Positions 15,223 through 23,439 of a DNA stretch of 64,000 nt are shown piece after piece. The notes beneath the pieces are model-generated. The model saw only the letters and a program-made list of their open reading frames with translations. It searched no databases and was not told the origin of the DNA. The translations under genes were made by a program, and so were the position numbers. The stretch spans positions 1 through 64,000 of the forward strand of contig JACJZI010000012.1 in assembly GCA_020635655.1 (NCBI GenBank), written 5' to 3'. Position 1 is the stretch's first letter, and every line of letters starts with the position of its first letter. This DNA comes from Flavobacteriales bacterium. Lineage in GTDB: Bacteria; Bacteroidota; Bacteroidia; Flavobacteriales_F; PHOS-HE28.

Positions 15223-15606
15223 TCATCGCGCGTTCAACGCCCAGAGCGTGGCCGTGGTGTCGGCACGGTAGTTCTTGAATGCGAGAACGACCAGTTCGGC
15301 CGGATGGCCCTTGACATCCATGTCGATGTGATAGAAAAGGCTGTCCCCATGGTGCTCCGTTTCGCGCAGGATCACATCGGCCCCGGGCATCCGGCCCCGC
15401 AACGTGCCGAGGTCGGCATCCCAGGAGCGCAAGGTGCCCATCGCTTCCGGTCGGGCCTTGATCAAGGTGGTGCCCAGGCGCAGACGGATCCGGTCCTTGG
15501 GCATCCATCCCGTATTGAACAGGCGCTGTCCGAAGATGAAGTAGGAAACGATGCCGCCGAGGACGAGCCCGATGAAGTAGAGGAAGAGCCTGCGTTGGAA
15601 GGTCAT
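15223..15606 (-). CDS. Membrane-anchored protein of unknown function
   Basis: 127 aa. One N-terminal transmembrane segment (LFLYFIGLVLGGIVSYFIF) is followed by an about 100-residue soluble domain: WMPKDRIRLRLG, LRSWDADLGTLRG, DSLFYHIDMD and AELVVLAFKNY. It resembles unnamed proteins found next to alanine dehydrogenase in other Flavobacteriales (recalled, not checked). It lies 114 bp downstream of ald on the same strand and may share its transcript. I cannot assign a function. Confidence 0.7.
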   Translation of the reverse strand: MTFQRRLFLYFIGLVLGGIVSYFIFGQRLFNTGWMPKDRIRLRLGTTLIKARPEAMGTLRSWDADLGTLRGRMPGADVILRETEHHGDSLFYHIDMDVKGHPAELVVLAFKNYRADTTATLWALNAR

Positions 15607-15720
15607 TGGGGCGGGTAATGGGATCCGGTATCGCGGGGTGCACGCAAGGTGTTGCGGGGCTGCTTGGTCATGCGGTCATGGGCACATGTGGTCCTGGTCC
15701 CATGTACGTATGGACACCTG

Positions 15721-16941
15721 TCAAAAGGCAGCGAGCAGGATGTCCAGATCCTTGTAGGGCAGGTTGAACGCCTCACCGAGCACGCTGTTCGTCAGGGAGC
15801 CGTTATAGACGTACACGCCGTGGCGCAGGCCCAGGTTGCTCTTGATCAGTTCGGCGAAACCACCGCGCTCGCCCATGCTGAGCACGAGCGGGCCGAAGAT
15901 GTTGCTCAAGGCATAGCTCGCGGTGCGTGGCACACGGCTGGCCATGTTGGGCACGCAGTAATGGATCACGCCGTACTTCTTGTAAACGGGATCGGTATGC
16001 GTGGTCACCTCGCTGGTCTCGAAGGTGCCGCCGCGATCGATGCTCACGTCCACGATCACGGAACCGGCCTTCATGTCCCGCACCATTTCCTCGGTGACCA
16101 CCATGGGCGTGCGGCCATGTTCGGGTCGGAGCGCACCGATGGCCACGTCGGCGTTCCGCAGGGCCTTCTTGAGCTCCTCGGGCTGCACCACGGAGGTCCA
16201 GAGCCGCTGTCCGATATCGTTCTGCAAACGGCGCAAACGATAGATGCTCTTGTCGAAGACCTTGACATTGGCGCCCAGGCCCAGGGCGGCGCGCGTGGCG
16301 AACTCGCCCACGGTGCCCGCGCCGATGACCACCACCTCGGCGGGGGCCACACCGGAGATGCCGCCGAGCATCAAGCCCGGCCCACCTTGTGCGGTGCTGA
16401 GGTATTCCGCGGCCACCTGGATGCTGGCCGTGCCGGCGATCTCGCCCATGGCCCGCACGATGGGATAGATGCCCTCGCGGTCCTTGATGAAGTCCCAGGC
16501 CACGGCCGTCATGCGTTTCTCCATCATGCGGCGCAGGGTGTCCTTGGGCTGCACGGTGAGCTGCAGGGCGGAGATCAGGATCTGCTTGTGCCGCAGCATC
16601 TCGATCTCCTTGTGGCTGGGCGGCGCCACCTTCAGGATCATGTCGGCCTTGAAGACCTCCTCGGGCCCGTCGACGATGCGGGCGCCGGCCTCGCTGTAGT
16701 CGCTGTCCTGGAATTGGACGGCCTCGCCGGTGTTGCGTTCGATCACCACCTGATGCCCGCGACCGGTCAGCACCCCGACGGCGGCGGGTGTCAGGGGCAC
16801 GCGGTGCTCCTGGAAGCTGGTCTCCCGTGGGATCCCGATGAAGAGGTCCTGTTTGCGGCGGGCCACTTCGAGCACCTCCTCCTGGGGCACCAGCACGGCC
16901 TCGCGGGCCAGCTGTTTCAGCAGCTCGCTGGAACCGCTCAT
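15721..16941 (-). CDS. ald: Alanine dehydrogenase
   Basis: 406 aa. It interconverts L-alanine and pyruvate plus ammonia with NAD(H), and is structurally related to transhydrogenase PntA. Start is ATG 16941, overlapping the tsaE stop by 4 bp (ATGA). Seen: IGIPRETSFQEHRVPLTPAA near the N-terminus (substrate-binding Arg and Lys region), VVVIGAGTVGEFATRAA as the NAD-binding Rossmann loop, and SVIVDVSIDRGGTFETS with the catalytic Asp region. The N-terminus carries about 35 extra residues compared with the Bacillus enzyme, as in other Bacteroidota. It is third in the porX-tsaE-ald unit. Confidence 0.93.
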   Translation of the reverse strand: MSGSSELLKQLAREAVLVPQEEVLEVARRKQDLFIGIPRETSFQEHRVPLTPAAVGVLTGRGHQVVIERNTGEAVQFQDSDYSEAGARIVDGPEEVFKADMILKVAPPSHKEIEMLRHKQILISALQLTVQPKDTLRRMMEKRMTAVAWDFIKDREGIYPIVRAMGEIAGTASIQVAAEYLSTAQGGPGLMLGGISGVAPAEVVVIGAGTVGEFATRAALGLGANVKVFDKSIYRLRRLQNDIGQRLWTSVVQPEELKKALRNADVAIGALRPEHGRTPMVVTEEMVRDMKAGSVIVDVSIDRGGTFETSEVTTHTDPVYKKYGVIHYCVPNMASRVPRTASYALSNIFGPLVLSMGERGGFAELIKSNLGLRHGVYVYNGSLTNSVLGEAFNLPYKDLDILLAAF

Positions 16942-17360
16942 GGCTTCAGATGGATGGCCCGCACGCCGTCGCCGGTCACCTCGAAGCGGAGCTCCACCGT
17001 GTCCGGAGGCAGTTGTCCGGCGGCCACCTCGGGCCATTCCACGAAGCAATAGCTCCCACTGTCCAGGTATTCCTCGAAGCCGATGCCCTCCAATTCCTTC
17101 GCATCCTTGAGGCGGTGCAGGTCGAAATGGTACACGGTGCCCCTGCCGGGGGCCTTGTACTCGTTCACGATGGCGTAGCTCGGGCTCGTGGCCTCGTCCT
17201 CCACGCCCAGCTCCGCGCAGAGGGCCTTGATCAGCGTGGTCTTTCCGGCGCCCAGTTCGCCGCGGATGGCGAAAACGCGCTTGTTCGGACAGGCGTGCAA
17301 CAAGGCCGCGGCGAGGTCCTTGGCCTCATCGGGGCGGTCCAGCGTGAGTACGGTGCTCAT
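16938..17360 (-). CDS. tsaE: tRNA threonylcarbamoyladenosine biosynthesis ATPase TsaE
   Basis: 140 aa, normal size. It is the ATPase that supports TsaD/TsaB in making t6A at position 37 of ANN-decoding tRNAs, and is essential in most bacteria. Walker A is RGELGAGKTTLIKALC. Also seen: the switch-like TSPSYAIVNEY, YHFDLHRLKDAKELEGIGFEEYL, and the Trp/Glu motif CFVEWPE. The start is 3 bp after the porX stop and the end overlaps ald by 4 bp, so porX-tsaE-ald is one tightly packed operon. This order is conserved in Flavobacteria (established knowledge). Confidence 0.95.
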   Translation of the reverse strand: MSTVLTLDRPDEAKDLAAALLHACPNKRVFAIRGELGAGKTTLIKALCAELGVEDEATSPSYAIVNEYKAPGRGTVYHFDLHRLKDAKELEGIGFEEYLDSGSYCFVEWPEVAAGQLPPDTVELRFEVTGDGVRAIHLKP

Positions 17361-17363
17361 GGG

Positions 17364-18917
17364 TCATCGGGCCTTCAGCACCACCACCGGCACCATCATC
17401 TCCTCCATGGAGATCCCCCCGTGCTGGAAGGTGTGCCGGAAGTAGTTCACGAAATGGTTGTAGTTGTTGGGGTAGACGAAGAAGTTGTCCTTCTTGGCGA
17501 AGATGTACGTCGTGCTGACGTTGGCGCGCGGCAGGAACGCCTTGGCGGGGTCCTTGATCACGAGCACGTCGCGGTCCTCGTAGGTGAGGTTGCGCCCGTG
17601 CTTGTAGCGCAGGTTGGTGTTGGTGTTGCGGTCGCCCACCACCTTGCTGGGCTGGTCCACGCGGATGGTGCCGTGGTCCGTGGTGATCACCACCCGCCCC
17701 TTGCGCTGGGCGATGCCCTTGAGGATGTCGCGCAGCGGGGAATGCTCGAACCAGCTGCGGGTGAGGCTGCGGTAGGCGGCATCGTCCTCGGCCAGTTCCC
17801 GGATCACCTCCATCTCCGTGCGCGCATGGCTCAACATGTCCACGAAGTTGTAGACGATGACATTGAGCGCGTTGCCCTGCAGGTTGTCCAGGTTGTCGGC
17901 CAGCTTCCGGCCCTGGCCCAGGTTGACGATCTTGTGGTAGCTGTACTTGACGTTCTTCCCGAGCCGCTGCAATTGCCCGCCGATGAACTCCTCCTCATGG
18001 GCGTTCTTGCTGCCCTCCTCGTCCTCGCTGATCCACTTGCCGGGGAAGCGCTTCTCGATCTCGCTGGGCAGCATGCCGGCGAACAGTGCGTTGCGGGCGT
18101 ATTGCGTGGCGGTGGGCAGGATGCTGAAGAACAGGCCCTGCTCCTCGATGCGGAAGTCCTCGCTGAGGATCGGTTCCAGCACGCGCCACTGGTCCAGCCG
18201 GAGGTTGTCGATCAGCACCATCCAGAGCGGGCCCTGCTTCTCATCGATCAACGGGGCCACCTTGTTCTTGAAGAGGACGTGGCTCTGGAGCGGCACGTCG
18301 TCGCCGCGGCCATTGACCCAGTCCACGTAGTGGTCCGCCACGAAGCGGCTGAACAGTTCATTGGCCTCGTTCCATTGGCTGCGCAGGATCTCCGCCATGC
18401 CCGGATCGGCGTTGCGGCTGAGATCGAGCTCCCAGCGGACCAGTTCGTTGTACAGCCCCATCCAGTCGGCCGTGCCGAGGCGATCGCCCAGGCGCATGCC
18501 CAGCTGGCGGAACTCGCGCTGGTAGTCGCTCGTGGTCTTCTCGCTCACCAGACGCCGTGTCTCCAGGTTCTTCTTGATGGAGAGCAGGATCTGGTTGGGG
18601 TTCACCGGCTTGATCAGGTAATCGCTGATCTTGCTGCCGATGGCCTCCTCCATGATGTGCTCCTCCTCGCTCTTGGTGATCATCACCACCGGTACCGTGG
18701 GCTGCGCACCCTTCATGCGGCTGAGGGTCTCCAGGCCGCTGAGGCCGGGCATGTTCTCATCGAGGAACACGATGTCGTATTCCTTCTTGCCGGCCTGTTC
18801 CAGGGCATCAAGGCCGTTGTTCACGGTATCGACATCGTAACCCTTCTCCTGCAGGAACAGGACGTGGGGGCGCAGCAGGTCGATCTCGTCGTCGGCCCAG
18901 AGGATCTTTACGGACAT
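17364..18917 (-). CDS. porX: PorX: response regulator with PglZ domain controlling type IX secretion
   Basis: 517 aa. Residues 1-120 are a CheY-type receiver (ILWADDEIDLL acidic pocket, phospho-acceptor Asp in IVFLDENMPG, conserved Thr in VVMITKS and Lys in YLIKPVNPNQ). The C-terminal about 300 residues are a PglZ/alkaline-phosphatase-superfamily domain: IDNLRLDQWRVLEP with the catalytic region, TATQYARNALFAGMLPSE, NVIVYNFVDMLSHARTEME and RVVITTDHGTIRV. In Porphyromonas, PorX works with the kinase PorY to regulate T9SS genes and hydrolyses cyclic oligonucleotides. Several T9SS cargo genes in this window would be downstream clients. No porY is adjacent. Confidence 0.93.
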   Translation of the reverse strand: MSVKILWADDEIDLLRPHVLFLQEKGYDVDTVNNGLDALEQAGKKEYDIVFLDENMPGLSGLETLSRMKGAQPTVPVVMITKSEEEHIMEEAIGSKISDYLIKPVNPNQILLSIKKNLETRRLVSEKTTSDYQREFRQLGMRLGDRLGTADWMGLYNELVRWELDLSRNADPGMAEILRSQWNEANELFSRFVADHYVDWVNGRGDDVPLQSHVLFKNKVAPLIDEKQGPLWMVLIDNLRLDQWRVLEPILSEDFRIEEQGLFFSILPTATQYARNALFAGMLPSEIEKRFPGKWISEDEEGSKNAHEEEFIGGQLQRLGKNVKYSYHKIVNLGQGRKLADNLDNLQGNALNVIVYNFVDMLSHARTEMEVIRELAEDDAAYRSLTRSWFEHSPLRDILKGIAQRKGRVVITTDHGTIRVDQPSKVVGDRNTNTNLRYKHGRNLTYEDRDVLVIKDPAKAFLPRANVSTTYIFAKKDNFFVYPNNYNHFVNYFRHTFQHGGISMEEMMVPVVVLKAR

Positions 18918-18966
18918 ATCGCTCGCTCCAGCGGCTGGCTCGGCCTGTGTTGGCCGCGATCACCGC

Positions 18967-18974
18967 TATTTTCG
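18967..18974 (+). promoter_or_regulatory. TAnnTTTG-like -7 element (leader ORF / HD gene)
   Basis: TATTTTCG, one base from TAnnTTTG. It ends 4 nt before a GTG (18979) that opens a 13-codon frame and 42 nt before the HD gene start. Confidence 0.4.
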
Positions 18975-18978
18975 GCCC

Positions 18979-19020
18979 GTGAAGTTACGGCGCGGTGCCC
19001 AACCCCTCCCGCTGCGGTGA
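18979..19020 (+). CDS. Possible 13-codon leader peptide coupled to the HD gene
   Basis: GTG at 18979 opens a frame reading MKLRRGAQPLPLR, ending in a TGA at 19018-19020 that overlaps the GTG start of the HD gene (GTGA). The promoter-like octamer ends 4 nt upstream, the same spacing as at several clear genes here. It could be a leaderless cistron whose translation delivers ribosomes to the HD gene. A frame this short can arise by chance, so it is only a candidate. Confidence 0.3.
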   Translation: MKLRRGAQPLPLR

Positions 19021-20249
19021 GCAGGAAGATCCTGAACGACCCGATCTACGGCTTCATCAGCGTGCCCGACGAGCTGGTGCTGCGGCTGATCGACCACCCC
19101 TGGTTCCAACGGCTGCGCTACATCAAGCAGCTGGGCCTCTCCCACCTGGTCTATCCCGGCGCCCTGCACTCCCGCTTCCACCACGCCCTGGGCGCGATGC
19201 ACCTGATGGGCCAGGCCATCGCCACCCTCCGCGACAAGGGCCACGCCATCGACGACGAGGAGGCCCTGGGCGCGGCGATCGCGATCCTGCTGCACGACGT
19301 GGGCCACGGCCCCTTCAGCCACGCACTCGAGCACAGCCTGGTGGAGGGCATCGGCCACGAGGACGTGAGCGCGCTGGTGATGGACGCCCTCAACGCCGAG
19401 TTCGACGGCGCCCTGACCATGGGACTGCGGATCTTCCGCGATGCCCACCCGCGCCGTGCGCTGCACCAGCTGGTGAGCAGCCAGCTGGACGTGGACCGCC
19501 TCGACTACCTGAACCGGGACAGCTTCTACACCGGCGTCAGCGAAGGGGTGATCGGCGGGGACCGCATCATCAAGATGCTGCAGGTGGTGAACGACCGGCT
19601 GGTGGTGGAGGAGAAGGCGATCTACAGCATCGAGAAGTTCCTGGTGGCGCGCCGGCTGATGTACTGGCAGGTGTACCTCCACAAGACCGTGGTGGCCTGC
19701 GAACTGATGCTCGTGGAAACCCTGCGGCGCGCGAAGCAGCTGGCCATGCAGGGGACCGAGGTGTTCGCCTCGCCCGCACTGCTGCGTTTCCTCGGCGCGC
19801 ACCACGACCGGGATTCCTTCACCGATGGGGAGGTGTTGTCCGACTTCCTTCATCTCGACGATCACGACATCATGGCCGCCGTGAAGGTGTGGTGCCGCCA
19901 TCCGGACGAGGTGCTATCCCAGCTCGCGACCGATCTGGTGCAGCGGCGCAACATGCACATCCGGCTCTCGCCGACAGCCTGGGACATGGAACGGATCGCG
20001 GACCTGCGACAGAAGGTGTCCGAACACCTCGGGATCGGCCTGGAGGAGGCCGCGCATTTCGTGCTCACCGGCAGCATCGTGAACAATGCGTACGACCAGG
20101 AGCAGGACATGATCGAGCTGCTCTACAAGGATGGTTCCCTGCGCGACATCGCCGAGGCGAGCGACAACCTGGGGATCGCCGCGCTGGCTTCGCCGGTGGA
20201 GAAGCACTACCTGGCCTGGCCGCGCTGGATGGAGGGCGTGACCGTCTGA
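19017..20249 (+). CDS. HD-domain phosphohydrolase (dNTPase-like)
   Basis: 410 aa from the GTG at 19017 (SRKILNDPIYGFI follows). The frame stays open far upstream, but that stretch is only antisense to tsaE and porX. HD signatures: HSRFHHALGAMHLM (His), LLHDVGHGPFSHALEH (His-Asp and following His), and SSQLDVDRLDYLNRDSFYTG (distal Asp). This is the arrangement of the dGTPase-related family that includes SAMHD1-like and YwfO-like enzymes, so nucleotide triphosphate hydrolysis is likely but the substrate is not certain. In many Flavobacteria a homologue sits just before lpxD; here it is divergent from porX, about 15 kb away from lpxD. Confidence 0.9.
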   Translation: MSRKILNDPIYGFISVPDELVLRLIDHPWFQRLRYIKQLGLSHLVYPGALHSRFHHALGAMHLMGQAIATLRDKGHAIDDEEALGAAIAILLHDVGHGPFSHALEHSLVEGIGHEDVSALVMDALNAEFDGALTMGLRIFRDAHPRRALHQLVSSQLDVDRLDYLNRDSFYTGVSEGVIGGDRIIKMLQVVNDRLVVEEKAIYSIEKFLVARRLMYWQVYLHKTVVACELMLVETLRRAKQLAMQGTEVFASPALLRFLGAHHDRDSFTDGEVLSDFLHLDDHDIMAAVKVWCRHPDEVLSQLATDLVQRRNMHIRLSPTAWDMERIADLRQKVSEHLGIGLEEAAHFVLTGSIVNNAYDQEQDMIELLYKDGSLRDIAEASDNLGIAALASPVEKHYLAWPRWMEGVTV

Positions 20250-20256
20250 GCAGTGC

Positions 20257-20427
20257 TCAACCCAGCAGCCACGTCCCCACGCCAAGGAAGACCGCCAGCC
20301 AGATCAGGCCCTTGATCAGGAAGAAGAGGAAGCCCGCCCAACCCAGCCGCTTCAGCCATTGCCGCCGGCGCGGCCGTTCGTGCTCCTTGGTCGGTTCGCG
20401 CATCGTGGTCGATCCCGCGCTGCTCAT
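20257..20427 (-). CDS. Small single-span membrane protein
   Basis: 56 aa. A basic N-terminal half (EHERPRRRQWLKRLGW) is followed by one transmembrane helix (GFLFFLIKGLIWLAVFLGV). Its ATG overlaps the hemS-like stop by 4 bp (ATGA), so it is translationally coupled to that gene. A second possible start is the Met at residue 9. No family is recognised. In Bacteroidota, similar short basic-TM proteins commonly end an operon and have no known function. Confidence 0.6.
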   Translation of the reverse strand: MSSAGSTTMREPTKEHERPRRRQWLKRLGWAGFLFFLIKGLIWLAVFLGVGTWLLG

Positions 20428-21488
20428 GCCTTCATCGCCTTTTCCATCTCCCACACCAAGGTGCGCCATGCGTTCAGTTCGGGTATCCCGGGCTTGCGCC
20501 TGCCGAAGACCTGGATGATCATCTCCCCGGTGGCATCGTAGCATTCCAGCGCGGTGACGATGCCGTCCGCCGTGGGCTTGCGCACCACCCAGCATTGCGC
20601 GATCGCCTCCTCCTGCACATGGAGGTTCAGGTCCGGGTCCAGGATGTTCATCCAGCCACGCGCGTCGACCAGGGGGCCCACCTCGCCCGTGTGGATCTGC
20701 AGCATGCCCGGGTTGCCGACGAAGAGCATGATCGGCAGCGTGCGTCGGTGCGCTTCACCCAGCACATGCCGCAGGGCGCCCGGGGTCACCGGCACCGCGA
20801 AGTCGCCCTCGGGAGCGAGCCGCAGGGCCTGCGTACGCGTCACGCCGAACTTCCGCAGAAGGAGAAAGAAGTCGTGGGTGTCCTTCAGATCGCGCCAGCC
20901 CTGCTGGAATCCCGCGACATCGACCTCGGCATCGGGGCGCTCCGGACGCGACGCCGGCCGGGGCCGCACGTCCAGCAAAAGTGGTCGATCGTCCGCGCGG
21001 AATTGCCGCACCAGCTTGTCGTAGGCCGCCTTGTCGCTCGCGTCGATCAGGTAGATCTTGTGCACCGCGCCGCCGTCCTTCGCGAAGAACTGCAGGCTGT
21101 GGCGCACCGTGCCGTGGCCCTCCTCTTCCACGGCGAAGGCCGCCGCCCATTGGTCCGGGAAGATCCGCAGGTCGATCTCGGGACCGACGAACAGCCAGAC
21201 GTGCCCTTCGAGCGTGGGGTTCGCGTAGGTCCCCTTGCGCTCATGCACCACGTGCGCGTTCCGGGTCAGGGCCATCACCCGTCCGAGGGTTTGCACCTGT
21301 TGGAGGATCGCGCGGAATTCCGGCCGCAGACGCACGACCCCTTCGCCCGTTCGCGTGACGAGCAGCTCGGCCTCGCTCACGCCCAGGCGCAAGGCCGCGT
21401 TGCGGATGCGCAGATGCGGTTCGGCGGCGCGCAGGTCCTCCCAGCGTTGACGCAATGTGTCGGCGGACTCCTCGATGGCGGTGGGCAT
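20424..21488 (-). CDS. HemS/ChuS-like hemin-degrading or heme-carrier protein
   Basis: 354 aa from the ATG at 21488, matching the usual about 345-355. Two repeated halves are visible: half 1 has LGVSEAELLVTRTGEGVVRL, ALTRNAHVVHERKG and VWLFVGPEIDLRIFPDQW; half 2 has FGVTRTQALRLAPEGDFAVP, LFVGNPGMLQIHTG and WMNILDPDLNLHVQEEAI. This is the HemS/ChuS double-repeat fold that binds heme and, in some members, cleaves it to release iron in the cytosol. No TonB receptor, heme ABC transporter or Fur box was identified nearby, which is unusual for this family. It is coupled to the small membrane protein downstream. Confidence 0.88.
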   Translation of the reverse strand: MPTAIEESADTLRQRWEDLRAAEPHLRIRNAALRLGVSEAELLVTRTGEGVVRLRPEFRAILQQVQTLGRVMALTRNAHVVHERKGTYANPTLEGHVWLFVGPEIDLRIFPDQWAAAFAVEEEGHGTVRHSLQFFAKDGGAVHKIYLIDASDKAAYDKLVRQFRADDRPLLLDVRPRPASRPERPDAEVDVAGFQQGWRDLKDTHDFFLLLRKFGVTRTQALRLAPEGDFAVPVTPGALRHVLGEAHRRTLPIMLFVGNPGMLQIHTGEVGPLVDARGWMNILDPDLNLHVQEEAIAQCWVVRKPTADGIVTALECYDATGEMIIQVFGRRKPGIPELNAWRTLVWEMEKAMKA

Positions 21489-21626
21489 GCGGATCAGGTA
21501 TTGGTGGGTGCAAAGCAGGCCCCGCGAACGGCCGGTCACAATACCGCGATCATGGTAAAGTGACCGAACGGAGCTCGGAGCTGTGCATCCACCGGGCCTC
21601 CGTCGCGGGTGCCGGACCGCATGGGA

Positions 21627-21634
21627 TAACTTCC
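21627..21634 (+). promoter_or_regulatory. TAnnTTTG-like -7 element (beta-barrel protein gene)
   Basis: TAACTTCC, ending 6 nt before the ATG at 21641. It is weak on its own but repeats the short-gap pattern seen elsewhere. Confidence 0.3.
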
Positions 21635-21640
21635 GCCGCG

Positions 21641-22345
21641 ATGATGGGGCGTGCGCTCATCGGGTTCATCGGTTCCCTGACGATCGGTGCGGCGTGGTGC
21701 CAGTCCGACGTCACCCTCGGCTGGTCGGCGGGGGCTCCGAGCTACCACTACACGATGGGGGCCGGCTTCACGGGCGCGTGCACCACGGTGGGCCACTACT
21801 TCATGGGGCCGTCCATCGGACTGCAGCTGGCCCATCCGGGGCGGATCCGGATCGACGTGCTGCTCGCCGCGGACTATCAGGTGTTCCGGATGGCGCAATA
21901 CGCGCTGTCGACCCAAAGTGAGGAGCACCTGGATCTGCGGGTCCGCATCCTCACCGGTTCCGTGGGGATGCGGTTCGACATCGACCTGAAGGGCGATCAT
22001 CAGCTATTCCTCTATCCCGGCTTCCAGATCGGAACGCAATTGCGCAGTTGGGAGACCGGCACGGTGCACAGCATCGTTGTCCAGGACACGGTCGATCTGC
22101 AGTTGGACGAGGCACGCAGTACCGAACGGTTCCGCGGCCTGCAGGTGATCCCCGAGCTGGGCTTCGGTGGCGACCTGCCGCTGAGCAAGGGCAACGCCCT
22201 GGAGGGAAGGTTGTTCTACCGCTTCGGACTGACCGACCTGTTCAGACCGGTGAGCGGCGAACTGGTCCAGCGGGGCATCGGCGCGACGGTCGCCTACCGG
22301 ATCCGGGGGCGAACGCGAGAGAAGCCTTCAACGGGGATGCCCTGA
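21641..22345 (+). CDS. Predicted outer-membrane beta-barrel protein
   Basis: 234 aa. The ATG at 21641 gives a signal peptide (MMGRALIGFIGSLTIGAAWC). The rest is built of alternating hydrophobic strands: SIGLQLAHPGRIRIDVLLAA, LDLRVRILTGSVGMRF, LFLYPGFQIGTQL, ALEGRLFYRFGLTDLF and GIGATVAYRI. This suggests an 8-10-stranded outer-membrane barrel of the porin-like OMP_b-brl class. No specific family is recognised. It is convergent with the S1/P1 nuclease, with 2 bp between stops. Confidence 0.6.
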   Translation: MMGRALIGFIGSLTIGAAWCQSDVTLGWSAGAPSYHYTMGAGFTGACTTVGHYFMGPSIGLQLAHPGRIRIDVLLAADYQVFRMAQYALSTQSEEHLDLRVRILTGSVGMRFDIDLKGDHQLFLYPGFQIGTQLRSWETGTVHSIVVQDTVDLQLDEARSTERFRGLQVIPELGFGGDLPLSKGNALEGRLFYRFGLTDLFRPVSGELVQRGIGATVAYRIRGRTREKPSTGMP

Positions 22346-22347
22346 CC

Positions 22348-23118
22348 CTACCGGAACACGGCGTTCAGGATGCCCGCCAGGCGCACGCCCGCCTTCAGCA
22401 GCCGCTCCTGCACCACGGGCCAGTTGCGGTAGAGATAGCCGTAGCCGATGCTGTTGTCGGTGCCGAGGTCATAGATGCGGTCGCGCAAGGCGATGTCCTC
22501 CATCGCCCAGTCCGCCGGGCGGCCCATCTGGATCGCCCTGCAGCGCTGCTTGCCCACGTGGTCCAGCGCCGCCGCCAGTTCGGTGTAGCTGAGGACCTCC
22601 TGATCGATCATCTCGCTGTCCCACACGCGATGCAGGTTGGAGCCGTGGCCCATCCACTGCACCTGCACGGTGTTGCCGCCCTTGTCATCGCCGCGGCCCA
22701 CATGGAGGGGCTGGTGCAGATCGCCGATCAGATGCACGAGGAACTTCAACGCTTCGCGTCTCTGCGGCACGGAGGCCGTATCGCTGCGCAGGATGTCCTC
22801 CATGCGGCCGATCGCCTCGATCAGATCGCCGTTCGGGTTCTTCGCACTGGAGGCGTAGGTCCCCCCGTCGGGGATCGTCACCCAATGCCAGTCATGCGTG
22901 TCGTCGTAGCGGTGATCGCTGCGCACCTCGTCCATCCACGTGCTCGCCATGGCCAGGGAGGTGTCGCCCAACAACTGTTGGATGGCCCGGCGTGCCTTGG
23001 GCGTGAGGTGCTGCTCGGCGATGGCCCCGACCACGCGGTGACCGGTGGGGCCCCAGGCGTAGATGTCCGAGGGCAGGAGCAGGAGCAGGAGCAGGAAGAG
23101 GGGCGAGCGGGACCTCAT
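22348..23118 (-). CDS. S1/P1-type secreted nuclease
   Basis: 256 aa. ATG 23118 gives a Leu-rich signal peptide (PLFLLLLLLLPSDIYA) cleaved just before WGPTGHRVVGAIAE. In S1/P1 nucleases the mature N-terminal Trp itself ligates zinc, and this fits exactly. Other zinc ligands of the phospholipase C/P1 fold are visible: the Asp and His around HDWHWVTIPDG and the motif HLIGDLHQPLHVGRGDDKGG. The predicted activity is zinc-dependent cleavage of single-stranded nucleic acids and 3'-phosphate removal outside the cytoplasm, probably scavenging phosphate and nucleosides. A TACCTTTC element lies 8 nt upstream. Confidence 0.93.
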   Translation of the reverse strand: MRSRSPLFLLLLLLLPSDIYAWGPTGHRVVGAIAEQHLTPKARRAIQQLLGDTSLAMASTWMDEVRSDHRYDDTHDWHWVTIPDGGTYASSAKNPNGDLIEAIGRMEDILRSDTASVPQRREALKFLVHLIGDLHQPLHVGRGDDKGGNTVQVQWMGHGSNLHRVWDSEMIDQEVLSYTELAAALDHVGKQRCRAIQMGRPADWAMEDIALRDRIYDLGTDNSIGYGYLYRNWPVVQERLLKAGVRLAGILNAVFR

Positions 23119-23126
23119 GGCGGGGC

Positions 23127-23134
23127 GAAAGGTA
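23127..23134 (-). promoter_or_regulatory. TAnnTTTG-like -7 element (S1/P1 nuclease)
   Basis: The minus strand reads TACCTTTC, one base from TAnnTTTG, 8 nt before the ATG at 23118. Confidence 0.4.
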
Positions 23135-23191
23135 TCGGAGCGGGGCTGACCGGACGTGTGTTGACCGGAGATGGGACCGTGGATGCACGGG

Positions 23192-23205
23192 GATGAACGT
23201 ACATG
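23192..23205 (+). repeat. Dispersed motif GATGAACGTACATG (copy 1)
   Basis: Close variant of the 14-mer AATGAACGTGCATG found exactly at 34229-34242 and 38493-38506. All three lie in intergenic regions on the same strand. Confidence 0.5.
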
Positions 23206-23439
23206 AAAGCCGATCCCGCTCCACGGGCGAACGCGTTCGGACCTGCCCGGGCGCAACGGGCCGGACCGTTGGCGTCCATCCCCGCACATTCACGGTCGAA
23301 CAAGAGCCCGGGCACCATCACCGTGGACGAAAAAGCCCAAGGTGGGTGAAGATGCAGATTCTGCCCGGCGGGTTTTCCCGGGATAGCTTCTAACATTGCG
23401 GCACGCCGCTTGCCGGGCGCACCGAAAACCCCCAGACCC

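Larger units (their letters stand above)
23119..23439. other. Divergent intergenic region
   Basis: 321 bp between the S1/P1 nuclease and the gene at 23440. It contains a minus-strand TACCTTTC (23127-23134), a plus-strand TAACATTG (23391-23398) and one copy of a 14-mer motif (23192-23205) shared with two other intergenic regions. No RNA gene or ORF with support was seen. Confidence 0.5.

Noticed and set aside
16950..18980. Very long plus-strand open frame antisense to tsaE and porX, continuing into the HD gene
   Set aside because: The HD protein is only similar to its family from 19017 on. The upstream part is the complement of well-supported genes, typical of GC-rich DNA.
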